DNA of 64,000 bases from positions 1 through 64,000 of the forward strand of contig JARYZH020000238.1 in NCBI GenBank assembly GCA_030021035.2, written 5' to 3'. The position numbers and the translations under genes were made by a program. Shown in pieces: positions 1 to 10,433 of the stretch. Numbering within the stretch: the stretch's first letter is position 1; each line of letters opens with the position of its first letter. The notes beneath the pieces were generated by a model, which was given only the letters and a program-made list of their open reading frames with translations, did not search any database and was not told the DNA's origin. This DNA comes from Notholithocarpus densiflorus (Eukaryota; Streptophyta; Magnoliopsida; Fagales; Fagaceae).

Positions 1-130
1 ATGACTTTTGAGTTTTAAGTCAAGACCCAAATTATTTCCTCCACTCCACACTCAACAGACGCTCCACAATCGCACAAGCTGCGCCCCTCTTGCATTCGTG
101 AGTTCTCTCTCTCTCTCTGAAATCGGGGCA

Positions 131-1040
131 ATGTCAGACAGCAACAAGTCAGTTCGATGGGGATGTTTACCTGATGAGATTCTTTCCCATATTTTCGTTT
201 TCCTACCCATCAAATCCATTATAATCTGCACCTCAGTCTCAAAAACCTGGAAATCCCTAATCAAAAACCCAACTTTCATTTCCATTCATCTCCACCACTC
301 CCACAACAAAAACAAAAACAACCTCCTCCTCTTATGCCTCTCACGGAATGACAAGCAAGTCTACGCATTGCATAACGACGACGACGATCCTGATTTCACT
401 GCCTCCTATATGGGGTATACTTCGTCGTGAGCGACCGGCATTTGCCAATGGGGCGCTGCATTGGATTGCTCTCAGAAATGATAACGAACAGTTTGTTTTG
501 GTGTTCGATTTGGGAGATGAGGTCTTCCGCCAAATTCTGTTGCCGGAACTTCCAAGTTATACAGGGAGGATGGTGTGGACTCGTGTTTCTGTGTATGGAA
601 ATTCCATTGCTGGGTTTCAAAGAACGGTAGGGAGTGGTCAGATCAATATATGGGTGATGAAAGAGTATGGTGTTGCATTGTCGTGGACAAAATTTTCACA
701 TCAATGTCCAAGTCTGGGAATGCTCCAACCATGCCCAGTTGGCTTTAGGAGGAATGGTGAGGTTGTATTGGAAAATGACACAAATGATGAGGTTGTATTG
801 GAAGATAATAGAATTGGTGAGGTTGTATTGCTAAATGATAGAAGAGGGCTCATCTCGTGGAATCCAGATAGCCAAAATGTTAAGAATCTTGAAATTGATG
901 GATCTCATAAGACTTTTTTTTGGTTCTTATGTGGAGAGTCTAGTTTTGCTCGACAAAGCCACCAAAGGTGTAGTTACATACTGAGGAAAAACAGTAAATC
1001 GGTAGGATGCTTCTCATGTTTTTATTTATTCCTTTTATGG
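131..1040 (+). pseudogene. F-box/FBA gene, copy 1, broken by an internal deletion
   Basis: This is a degenerate copy of the F-box gene at 23616. The ATG at 131 opens a normal F-box (WGCLPDEILSHIFVFLPIKS, residues about 10-30, then SVSKTWKSLI). After the DDDDPDFT stretch near 397 the sequence jumps straight to the part matching residue 226 onward of the intact copy. About 401 bases, matching 23892-24292, are missing, which shifts the frame and stops the protein at 430. The downstream half (PAFANGALHWIA, FVLVFDLGDEVF, SWNPDSQN) stays readable in another frame to about 1040. It also carries a 30-base in-frame triplication absent from the intact copy. F-box proteins link substrates to SCF ubiquitin ligases through SKP1. 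Here the substrate-binding half is cut off, so the product would be an F-box stub at most. The ATG was chosen because the same start context precedes the intact paralogue. Confidence 0.85.
757..846 (+). repeat. Three 30-bp tandem units inside F-box copy 1
   Basis: The core GGTTGTATTG recurs at 761, 791 and 821, exactly 30 bases apart, and each unit encodes about ten residues around (D/G)EVVL. The intact paralogue has one related unit near 24646 (GEVIWLN). The array therefore expanded in this copy only, and in frame. Confidence 0.85.
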
Positions 1041-2076
1041 TTTTTTTATTTTTTAGGGGAACTAAAAGCAGGCTTACAAAAATATGGTTATGTGTTGGCA
1101 GTCTTTATTCATGTTTATTATACAAATAACAAGATGATTGTTCAAAGACACAAGCACAACACTATTAACTATTCCAAAATGGGATTTTGTGATTATATTT
1201 CCTTAAAGACATTATACACAATAGAATTTATGATTTAAATTAACTTTGGTAAACGGTTTATGGAATGAGAATGTGACGACTCAGGTAAAAGAACGTCAAT
1301 AACTCTTTATCATTGGGTAGATTGTATTGATATTCTTGCTTAGACATCAGCTAAGGCTGTCTGGTGAAATTTGCTGAGTTACGTTATAGTTGACTAAACT
1401 TGTTTTGGTTTGTATATACTCTTTCTTGATTGTTGGATAGATCATACTGATATTCTTTTTTAGACTGATGCTAAAGGCTGTCTGGGGAACTTTGCTGCAT
1501 TATGGTATGGTAGACTAAACTTTTTTTTTGATTTGTATATACCCTTTCTTGATTGTTGCTTAAAATCATCTTCTTACTCCCTTTTTCTTTTTAATCTATC
1601 ATCTTCTTGATTTGATGATATGTTCATAGATAATGATTACGAGAAACACAGACTTGGAAAAGCATGGTGCTAATGTATGTGTCATTGACCAGACTTGTTG
1701 GTGACCATTGGCTCCCATTCATGTTGTCTTATTCATGTGACAAAACATTTCTGATGCTAACTAGTTCATGGTAACCTGAAAAATTATGTGCAAAACATGA
1801 GAATAGTAGTGAGTCCCTTCGGTCTTGGCTTCTTGTCATAATCTTTTAGCTTGTGTAGTGCTTGGTGTTTCTGTATGCGTGTGCCGATCAGAGTGCTTCC
1901 TTGGTTTTGGAAGAAGCCAAGCTGATATATAATTAGATGTATGGTTACATGCTCACATTATTGCAACAGTGTTTATATGTATCTCACTGTAATTAATTTG
2001 TTGCTTATCACTTAGAGTTGGAGCCATTTTCCGTTAAAGCCATTTTTGAATTGGGTAGAACTAGGCTTGCTAATTT
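1041..2076. other. Intergenic, with a 120-bp tandem duplication
   Basis: No gene is recognised here. Bases 1315-1434 and 1435-1556 are imperfect tandem copies of a 120-base unit (GGGTAGATTGTATTGATATT versus GGATAGATCATACTGATATT, both ending CTTTCTTGATTGTT). The rest is AT-rich unique sequence. Confidence 0.7.
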
Positions 2077-2640
2077 CACCACTCCCACAACAAAAACCTC
2101 CTCCTCTTCAGCCTCTACTCACAGACTCACAAAGAGTCCTACGCATTGCATAACGAAAATGACCCCGATTCACCCAACATTCCAGGTTTGATTACCCTTT
2201 CCATGTTCCATTCCTTAAGTCACCTTGCGAAATATACAGTGTGGTTGGTTCTTGTAACGGCCTTCTCTGCCTTTCCAATGATAAACTATCTTACACTAAC
2301 AGGTTATGTCTTTGGAACCCTTGTGTTAGAAAGTTAGTTGAACTTCCTCTTCCCAATGTCACCTACACCACACACGGTAGCTTCGACGTCACTATTGGGT
2401 TTGGATTTGATCCCAAAACTAATGACTATAAAGTGGTGAGAGTTGTGACCTTACTAGATAGTCTTGACCTTGAACATTCTCAACCTGAGGTTGAGATTTA
2501 CTCACTCTCCACTAGTGAATGGAGAATGCTTAGTGCTAGTTTGGTTTCCACATGTGCTTTGAGTCGTCGTGAGCCATAAGCACTTGTCAATGGGGCTCTG
2601 CATTGGGTTGCTTTTAGGAAGGCTGATGATAACAACCTTC
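2077..2640 (+). pseudogene. F-box/FBA gene fragment (middle part only)
   Basis: This relic matches the middle of the F-box family in the window. It starts in the His/Asn-rich linker just after the F-box (CACCACTCCCACAACAAAAA). It then runs through VVGSCNGLLCLSND, LCLWNPCVRKLVELPLPNVT, FGFGFDPKTNDYKVVRVV and EIYSLSTSEWRML, motifs of the F-box-associated (FBA) domain. It reaches GALHWVAFRKADDN after a stop at 2577-2579 and then ends. The F-box and the C-terminal third are both absent. The FBA region binds the ubiquitination substrate, but without an F-box this piece could not join an SCF complex. It is more diverged from the two other copies than they are from each other. Confidence 0.8.
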
Positions 2641-2668
2641 AACATTTATTAAGTCTGTCAATTCTTCT

Positions 2669-3494
2669 TTTATGCAAGCATTCAAGAGGTTTTGCCTCCA
2701 TTGTAGCTCACTGATGAATATATTACCTTATTTGGAGGGAAAATTATTGAAGTTCATAGGTAATAAGCATCTTTTTAGCCTTTTATTTTTCTGTAATTGA
2801 AAAATTCTTATTACAATGTTCTTTGTCTGCGTGTATTTGTCTTCAAGTTACAACATTCAGCTACTAATGTTTTTTTTGTAAATATGTATAAGCATAAACT
2901 TAGTTTGACCATTATTATTTTATGCAAGCATTCAAGAGGTTTTGCCTCCATTGTATCTCGCGGATTATATTTCCTTAATTAGAAAAAAAATTATTGAAGT
3001 TCATAAATAGTAAGCATCTCTTTAGCCTTTTATTTTTCTGTAATTGAAAACATGCTGATGAACAAAGCATTTGTAGGTTTATAAGATTTAAGAGTGATTT
3101 ATTTTGTAGCAATGAGATCTTTGATAATATCCTATTGTTACTTGGGAAGAAATTGTGGTTCAATTTGCGGTGTTTGCTTTTTTTTTTTCCTTCTTATGAA
3201 GGATGTCACATTTCTAGTACTTTCCCTTGGTTAGGTTGTTTCTTTACCGTATAACTTTCCCCAGTTCAAAGGTAGCAATAGATTGTAGGCATGGCAAGCA
3301 TTCTTGCCTATATTTTATCTCAATGATGAATATATTCCCTTAATTGGAAGGGAAAATTATTGAAGTTCAAAGTATTCAGCATTTGTTAGTCTTTTACTTT
3401 CTGTAATTGAAAAAATGCTAATGAAGAAAGCAATCTTAGGTTCATAAGAGTGATTTTAGTTTGTAGCAATGAGATCTGTGATATCATCTTATCA
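2669..3494. repeat. Three dispersed copies of a 140-210 bp repeat
   Basis: Related blocks lie at 2669-2808, 2919-3134 and 3291-3494. Each starts near TATGCAAGCATTC or ATGGCAAGCATTC and passes through AAAATTATTGAAGTTCA and CTTTTATTTTTCTGTAATTG. The second and third continue into GTAGCAATGAGATCT. There is no coding content. They look like successive duplications in the 3' flank of the F-box fragment. Confidence 0.7.
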
Positions 3495-4500
3495 TGTAAT
3501 TGTTGGCATGGGAATATGCTTAGATCATTTGCCTTGGTCCCCCACTCCTCTTAGTACACATGTTCATGTGGTAACGGCTTGGAGTAATTTTAATATGTAC
3601 ATTCCAAAAAATCACAAATATCAGTGTTAGTTTTTTTAAATTTTTATTTTTTATTTTTTATTACTACCCTAATTGGTGTTATTTTATCTACTTGTGGTAT
3701 TACATCACAAATACTATTGCACTTACAGGTCTTTATTTCTTGCACGACTTAATGCAATCATGATTGGTGATGAGTTGTGGAAACATAATTTAACTTACCA
3801 AAACAAAAGATGCAACAAAGCTATTGGAGGTGTTTTGTCTTAGTATGGAATTAATTTATTTGTGAAAATGAATTGTAGCTGTTTATGTTGAGACTCTTTT
3901 TATAGTTACACTATTCTTCTATTATTATTTCTGAATGAATTGCAATTTGGTTTTAGTGTGTTTGTAGAAATCATTAAGCACTTAATTTTGACTGTCATGC
4001 TTGGATTGTGATGCAAATATTCACCCACACAATGTGTGTTTTGGGGACAAGGATGTGTTGCCCAACTGTATTAAATTTCTCCTTGCCCAGTAGTGGTTTT
4101 TTTTTTTTTTTTTTTTAATTATTATTTTCAAATATTTTATTTAAATGTTAAACTCCTTTTGTGGCTACATTCTTATGTTAGTATTTCTAGATTATTTGCA
4201 ATTTGGTTTCAGTGTTGCCCAACTGTATTAAATTTCTAGTATTGAAAGTAAGGTTTATTTCCCAAACCTTTGTTCAAGTTGGTATTTGTTCTTGGGTTTA
4301 TTTATCATGTCCTCAATTGTCATTTATGACTTCGTTTTCTTCTCGCATCTTCAAATTTTTATTTTTTATTTTATTTCCTTTTCGGTTATCATATCATATT
4401 TATTGATTTTATGGGGATGTGCTATCAACAATTCGTTTAATTACTTAGTGGTGGCTCAAAAAGTGATTGTATGTAAAATTGGCAATACCTATAAAATTTA
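3495..4500. other. Intergenic, with copies of the RLP 3'-flank repeat
   Basis: No gene is recognised. Bases 3715-4090 resemble 25965-26350, and a second short copy lies at 4150-4240. Both contain the CTCCTTTTGTGGCTAC-like block that also occurs at 9487, 16228 and 26135. A run of about 22 T residues lies near 4098-4119. Confidence 0.55.
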
Positions 4501-4502
4501 CA

Positions 4503-5195
4503 CTATTTGATATGATGGAGCAATGGTCTAAGAAGCTCATGTGCAATATGAGTTGGGGAAATTGACAAAATTGGAGAGCTTGAACACAGCAAGAAGCCAA
4601 GCTCCATAATCACAAAGAATAGATGCACCCCTGGAGTCATGCATTTTGCTGCCGCCACAATCACTTCATAGTCCCGCAGCAAGATGCCTAAACCGATATA
4701 GGAACAGTTTTTATAAGCAACAACAACCAAATTAACTTTGAAAACACCTTCCACTGGACGATACTGTTTCAACACTAGATGCATATCCTTATATTCCGTG
4801 GCATAAGAAGCATCCTGATGAAAAATTTGTGATGAAACCGGGTTTTTCCCATTGACGCGACTTTCATTTCAAAACTTTGTTAGCATTTACACCACAGTAA
4901 CAAAAAAATTTCAATTTCCAGAAAATCTAGCCGATTCAAAGCTAAATTCACCATGCCTATGAAATGCCTCACCCTGCACTGTTGTGACTTATCCAGGGAA
5001 CAAATTCCATGCCATAAAACAAGAATAGACGAGTGAGCATAAGAAAATTAAGGATAATGCCTTTGTCAAAGACTCAAATGAGCTCACACGAGTCTGTAAA
5101 ATGCCCTTACAATCTCTCCAAATAAGATTCTTTATTTTATTAGGAACCCGAATTGATAACACTACCCCAAACAAAAAATGAAGACCCATGTTGTT
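4503..5195 (-). mobile_element. L1-type LINE remnant: zinc-binding RT tail and RNase H
   Basis: Read on the minus strand, 5189-4989 gives a zf-RVT-like segment (RVPNKIKNLIWRDCKGILQT). Bases 4784-4503 give an RNase H-like segment (GVFKVNLVVVAY, IGLGILLRDYEVIVAAAK). That is the normal order at the end of plant L1 ORF2: reverse transcriptase, zinc-binding region, RNase H. Several stops interrupt it and no 5' half is present. The stretch from about 4855 to 5060 has a close relative at 38995-39215 upstream of the second RLP, so this LINE fragment was already present when the RLP unit was duplicated. Confidence 0.7.
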
Positions 5196-5330
5196 TGAAG
5201 AAGTTCCCCAATTTTAGTGATAGCTAGAATTTTAATGCATAAATTTTGTTATTTCGAATTTTGTTATTATCAGTTTGGGGGGGGGGGGGGGGGGGTGGGG
5301 GTGTTGGGCTTTCTAATGTAGTAATTTCTG

Positions 5331-5372
<42 letters not shown>

Positions 5373-6153
5373 AGAAATTTCTGTAAACTTGAAATTAGGG
5401 TCAAGAACAATTTAGTTTACTACTACTTTAGCAGTTTTTCAACCCACCTATTCAAGTGGTGGGGGTGCATCATTAAATAATTTATCATTAATTGCTTTTA
5501 GCCAATCAAACTGAATGATTCTTGGAAAATACTACCCCAAACGTGTTTATTCTAAATCCATCGCTTACGCAAAAAAACTAGCTCGTATCTTAACTTATTA
5601 ATAAGAACAATCATCCAGTACTGGACACCATAAATTTATATTCTACTATATATCTGTATCTATATAAATAAATAAATAAATTTATGCTCCGCTTAAAAAA
5701 AAAAGAAAAAGGAATTACATGTTATAAAATAAATAAATAAATACAACCTCTCAAATAAATAAATTCAAATAATTTCTTTCAACTTTCTTTTACTTTCTGG
5801 CACCAAGTAATTATAATCCATTGTGGTGGTGTGCATCATTCACGGAATGATTGTTGGACAACGAAGTCTATCTATCTACGTGTTGGATACTCTAAAGTCT
5901 AATCCAACAACTCAATGTCTGATAAGCAAACGTGATTTTTGGGACAAAAAGTGCTTTCCAAAAAAATAAAGAGCGCTTTTCCAAGAACTTACCAAACTCA
6001 ATGGCGCTAACGATTACGTATTTTTTTTTTTTTGAGAAGAAAAACGCTAATGACTTTGATTGACTTGGAAGCGTATAAGTATTCATCCCATCCCAATGCT
6101 CCCAATGCCAGTGCCTCAGTCTTAACATCAGATATATATTTTCAGTCTTTCAA
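5196..6153. other. Upstream region of RLP copy 1
   Basis: No gene is recognised. It contains a G run of about 21 bases (5277-5296), a T run of about 36 (5333-5368), and sequence shared with the upstream region of RLP copy 2 (5480-5915 with 39250-39900). The shared block includes GTGTTGGATACTCTAA, which recurs three times near 38940, 39870 and 40020. The 120 bases before the ATG align with 42186-42283, and this copy lacks the 1-kb insertion found there. Confidence 0.6.
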
Positions 6154-9100
6154 ATGGGGTGTTTAAGTTGGAAGTATCAAGTTTTGTGTCTACTCTCCTT
6201 GCTCTTGTATTCTATTCCATCGTCTTTTTCTTCTTCCTTGTCTTCATTCTCACCTTGCTCTGCTTTACTCCATTTTAATCTCTCTCTTTCTCTTCATTCA
6301 TCCGCTTCTCCTTCTTATTATACATCTAGAATTCAGCTGTGTGATATTTCATATCCAAAGACAGCCTCTTGGAAGGAGGATAAGGACTGTTGTACCTGGG
6401 ATGGCGTCGTGTGTGACCAAACCACTCGCCATGTTATTGGCCTCGACCTCAGTTGCAGTTGGCTCAATGGCTCCATTCATTCCAACAGTACCCTCTTCTT
6501 TCTTTCCCATCTCAGGACCTTGAATCTCGCTGGGAATTACTTCAATTTCTCCGTAATTTTGTCTGAGTTTGGCAACTTTAAGACTTTGACTCATCTTAAC
6601 CTTTCTTATTCCTTGTTTTCTGGCAAAATGCCATATGAAATCTCTCATTTGTCTTCGCTGGTTTCACTCGATCTTTCTTACAACTTTGGGCTATTAATTG
6701 AAACACCAGTATGGAATAACCTTACTCAATTAAGGGAACTTCTTCTGGATGACACAAATATGTCCTCATTTAGACCTAATTCTTTGATGAATCTATCCTC
6801 CTCTTTCACAACTCTTAGTCTCAATGACTGTTACTTGCAAGGAAAACTCGAAAATAATATCCTCTACCTTCCTAGTATACAAACCCTTGATCTAGGGTTT
6901 AATTCTAATCTTGATTTGGGTTCTCTTCCAAAATGTAATTGGAGCAGTAGTTCCCTGAAGTCCTTAGCACTCTCTTCGATAAGCTTTTCAGGAGAATTAC
7001 CTGAATCTATCGGCAACCTGAAGTACTTGAAGCATTTGGATCTCTCTAAGACAAGGTTTTCAGGAGAATTTCCTGATTCTATGGGCAATCTAAAGTCCTT
7101 GAAGCATTTGGATCTCTCTTATTGCAATTTTACAGGGTTAATTCCAACATCACTTGGTAACCTCCCACAAATTACTTATTTGGATCTACATGCAAACAAG
7201 TTTTCTGCTTTAATACCAACATCACTTGGGAACCTTACAAAACTTACTTATTTGGATCTGTCATATAATATTTTCAGCGGTGAGATTCAATTGCTACTTT
7301 TAAATTTTAGTTGTTTTTGGCATATGCATGAACTAACAATTTTTTTAATTATTGCGAAATATTTCAACAGGTTTCCTGCCGTTGTCACTAATGAACTTGC
7401 CCAATCTCTCAACTTTATACCTTGGCTATAATCAACTTGTTGGTCCCCTTCCTAATCATGTAAGTGGGCTTTTGAATCTAATTAATTTCTCTTTAAGTTC
7501 AAATTTCCTAAATGGAGTACTGCCATCTTGGTTGTTCAATTTGCCATCTTTGGAGAGGTTAAATCTTGATAGTAATCAATTCATTGGTGAGGTTGGTGAA
7601 TTCAAATCCAATTCATTGGAGCATCTTGATTTGGGTTATAATAAGCTACAGGGTTCAATACCTAGGTCAATATCTACATTTGTTAATTTTACTTATCTAT
7701 CTCTCTCATCAAATAACTGGAGTATTATGTTGGAGTTACAAATGTTTTCCAAGCTCAAAAATCTCTGGTATCTTGATTTATCAAATAACTTAGTTAGCAT
7801 CAACAATAATGTCACTATACCCTGCCTAAACTTGAGAGGCTGAACTTGTCTTCTTGCAACATTAGTGGATTCCCAATTTCCTTAAGAATGGCAACAAACT
7901 TACTGTTCTTAGACCTTTCCAAGAATAGAATTTATGGTCAATTTCCAAGATGGTTGGGGGATATGGGGAGGGATTCATTATATTTTCTTGATCTTCATGA
8001 TAACTTGCTTCAAGGACCATTTCCCACTCAAAGTTTTCTTAGTATGCGATATTTGTTTGTCTCCAATAACAAATTAACTGGAGAAATCCCGTCTTCAATT
8101 TGCAATTCAAATCACCTTGAAGTTCTAGACTTGTCTTATAACAACTTAAGTGGCATGATTCCTAAGTGTTTGGTACACTCTAATGTCCTCTCAGTGTTGG
8201 ATTTACGAATGAATAGCCTTCATAGTACCATCCCTACAACATTTTCCAAGGGAAATAATTTTAGGAATATTAACCTTAATGGCAATCAATTGGAAGGGCC
8301 ATTGCCAAGATCTTTGGCAAATTGTAGGAACTTGGAAGTTCTAGATCTTGGAAGTAACAAGATAAATGGAACCTTCCCATATTGGTTGGAAGGTCTTTTA
8401 TATTTGCGGGTTCTTGTCATAAGATCAAACAAATTTCAAGGTTGTATAGGCAATCCTAAGACCAAATTTCCTTTCCCAAATTTGCGAATCCTAGACATTT
8501 CTAACAATGAGTTTAATGGTCCTTTGCCAAGAAAATATTTCAAATATTTGAAAGCCATGACAAATGTGGATGAAGGAAAAGTGGCATTGAAATATATGGG
8601 AGAAATGTATTATCAGGATTCTTTGAATGTGATGATGAAAGGGTTGTATATTGAGTTGGTCAGAATCCAAACTGTCTTCACGACCATTGATTTTTCAAAC
8701 AATAGTTTCAGAGGAGAGATGCCAAAGATAATTAGGAGGCTAAAATCACTCAAGGGGCTCAACTTTTCTCACAATAACCTTACAGGTCGTATTCTATCAT
8801 CATTTGGAAATTTGCATGATCTTGAATGGTTAGACCTCTCTTTCAACAAGCTTACCAGGGAGATTCCTAGGCAATTGGCTAATCTACCATGGCTTGAAGT
8901 TTTAAACTTGTCACATAACCAACTTACAGGACTCATACCTTCAGGAATGCAATTCAATACATTTGATAATAATTCGTACACTGAAAACCTGGGATTATGT
9001 GGATTTCCGTTGTCAAGAATGTGCAACAACCATGAGGCAAAAAGACCACCACCATTGACCTCACAACAAGAAGACAATTTAGAGCCTGAAAATGGGTTTG

Positions 9101-9276
9101 GTTGGCAAGCTGTATCGATGGGTTATGGATGTGGAGTGCTATTTGGAACGTTGATGGGATATCTTATGTTTAAAATCGGAAAACCAAAGTGGATTGTGAG
9201 GATGGTCAAGTTAGAGCAACATATCATGCTCAAAAAGCTGAAGAAGAATGCCCAAAGACACGGTGGAAAAAAATAA
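6154..9276 (+). pseudogene. LRR receptor-like protein (RLP), copy 1, one frameshift
   Basis: This is a Cf-9/EIX-type receptor-like protein: extracellular LRRs, one membrane span and no kinase. Such proteins sense pathogen or damage molecules at the plasma membrane with SOBIR1/BAK1-type partners. From the ATG there is a hydrophobic signal peptide (residues 1 to about 30), then an N-cap with paired cysteines ending CCTWDGVVC (about 79-87). A long LRR array follows, then an island region (MTNVDEGKVALKYMGEMYYQ), four more LRRs, an acidic stretch and a GxxxG-rich membrane helix (GYGCGVLFGTLMGYLMF). A basic tail of about 34 residues ends at TAA 9276. Exon 1 is 6154-7279 and exon 2 7371-9276. Total length is about 1,010 codons, normal for the family. 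One C is missing at 7815/7816 compared with copy 2 (GTCACTATACC versus GTCACCTATACC), which stops the frame at 7843. Everything else is open, so this may be a recent null allele or a sequence error. Confidence 0.88.
7280..7370 (+). other. Intron of RLP copy 1 (phase 1)
   Basis: The donor is TTCAGCG|GTGAGATT and the acceptor TTTCAACAG|GTTTCC. Joining gives Phe-Ser-Gly-Phe-Leu-Pro-Leu-Ser-Leu, which keeps the LRR register. RLP copy 2 has the same intron at 43238-43335. Without splicing the frame runs into stops, so the intron is well supported. Confidence 0.85.
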
Positions 9277-10433
9277 CTAATCAAAACAATTTGTGGGTGA
9301 TTTTGCTATAGTTTTTCAAGAAGTTTTATGGTCCCCATAGACATAGGACACCATTCTTTTCCAAGGTATACCTCCCTCTTTAGTTACATCTTTTGGTGCC
9401 TTTATCACTTTGTTCCTTCTTTTTCTCTAAATTCAAAGGCTCTTTCAAAGGGAAATCAAGATGTTGGGCTTTGCAATTATTATGTTAAACTCCTTTTGTG
9501 GCTATACCATTGTTATATTAGTATTTTTCAATGATTTGCAGTTTAGTTTCAGTGTATTTGCATAAATTGTTAAGCATTTAATTTTATTTTCAATGCTTGC
9601 ATTGTGATGAAGATACAAGGATACACTACTCGGTTGTGTTAAATGTCTTCTTGCTTGGTCAACTAGATACCCATTACACCTGTGTAATGGGTCTAAAAGT
9701 TTCAATTGATAAGAAGTTAAAAGGAGAGGGGGAGGGGGGACAATTTCATATTAGATATTACCGCCTAATAAGGGATACATTTTAAATATTTGCATATGTT
9801 CTTTAATTTTATTTTTCTGACAAAGACACGGGACACCATCCTTTGCCAAGGTCATATCTAATATGCAATTGTCACAAGGCTTTTTTTCCTTCTTTTTCTC
9901 ACAATGTAGCTTGTTTCTTTATTATTATTATTTTTTTTGAAATTTTCTTGTTTCTTATTTTAGTAAGAAGGAAGTGAGTGAATAAAACTTATAAGCCTCA
10001 ATTCTCAAAAGGAGTGCTCTAGCCTGTAACTCTTTAATTACTAATTAGGTATTAGAAAAATTACATGTATTTACACTCCTTAGTCCTTATTGGACCTGGG
10101 AATGGGATTAAGCCTATTCATTTTACCTTGGTTGTAACATTTGTATGTGTATATATGTTCGTTTTAACCGCTCCAGACGGCCCTATTCCTGTAACACAAT
10201 TCATTTCATTGAGTCGGTATATTGAGGGGTTTTTTATTTATTTATTTATTTATTTTTTTCTGTGGTTTGTGATGGGAGAGGGATTGGTAAATATTGGTTT
10301 GTCCATGACATCAATTCAATAGTAGTAATGGTGAGGGAATGCTTGATGGACATACTGTGAATTGAGATACCACTCCAATTGCCCTCTTATGCTTGGTCAC
10401 TGTAACTACAACCTCTAAAGTAGTCTAAACCAT
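9277..10433. repeat. First, shortened 3'-flank copy of RLP copy 1
   Basis: Bases 9285-9330 match the start of the RLP 3' flank (AATTTGTGGGTGATTTTGCT). They then jump, after TTTCAAGAAGTTTTATGGTCC, to sequence equivalent to 45900 onward, skipping about 340 bases. Bases 9483-9800 are a block also present at 16228-16560 and 26135-26520. Bases 10200-10255 are T/A-rich. No gene is recognised. Confidence 0.6.

Noticed and set aside
1002..1056. A 55-base intron giving F-box copy 1 a short second exon
   Set aside because: GT and AG are present, but 55 bases is below usual plant intron size and the gene is already broken upstream.
10200..10260. Possible start of a transmembrane protein (hydrophobic open frame near 10065-10322)
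   Set aside because: Hydrophobicity comes from T-rich simple sequence. There is no homologue in the duplicated copies of the region.
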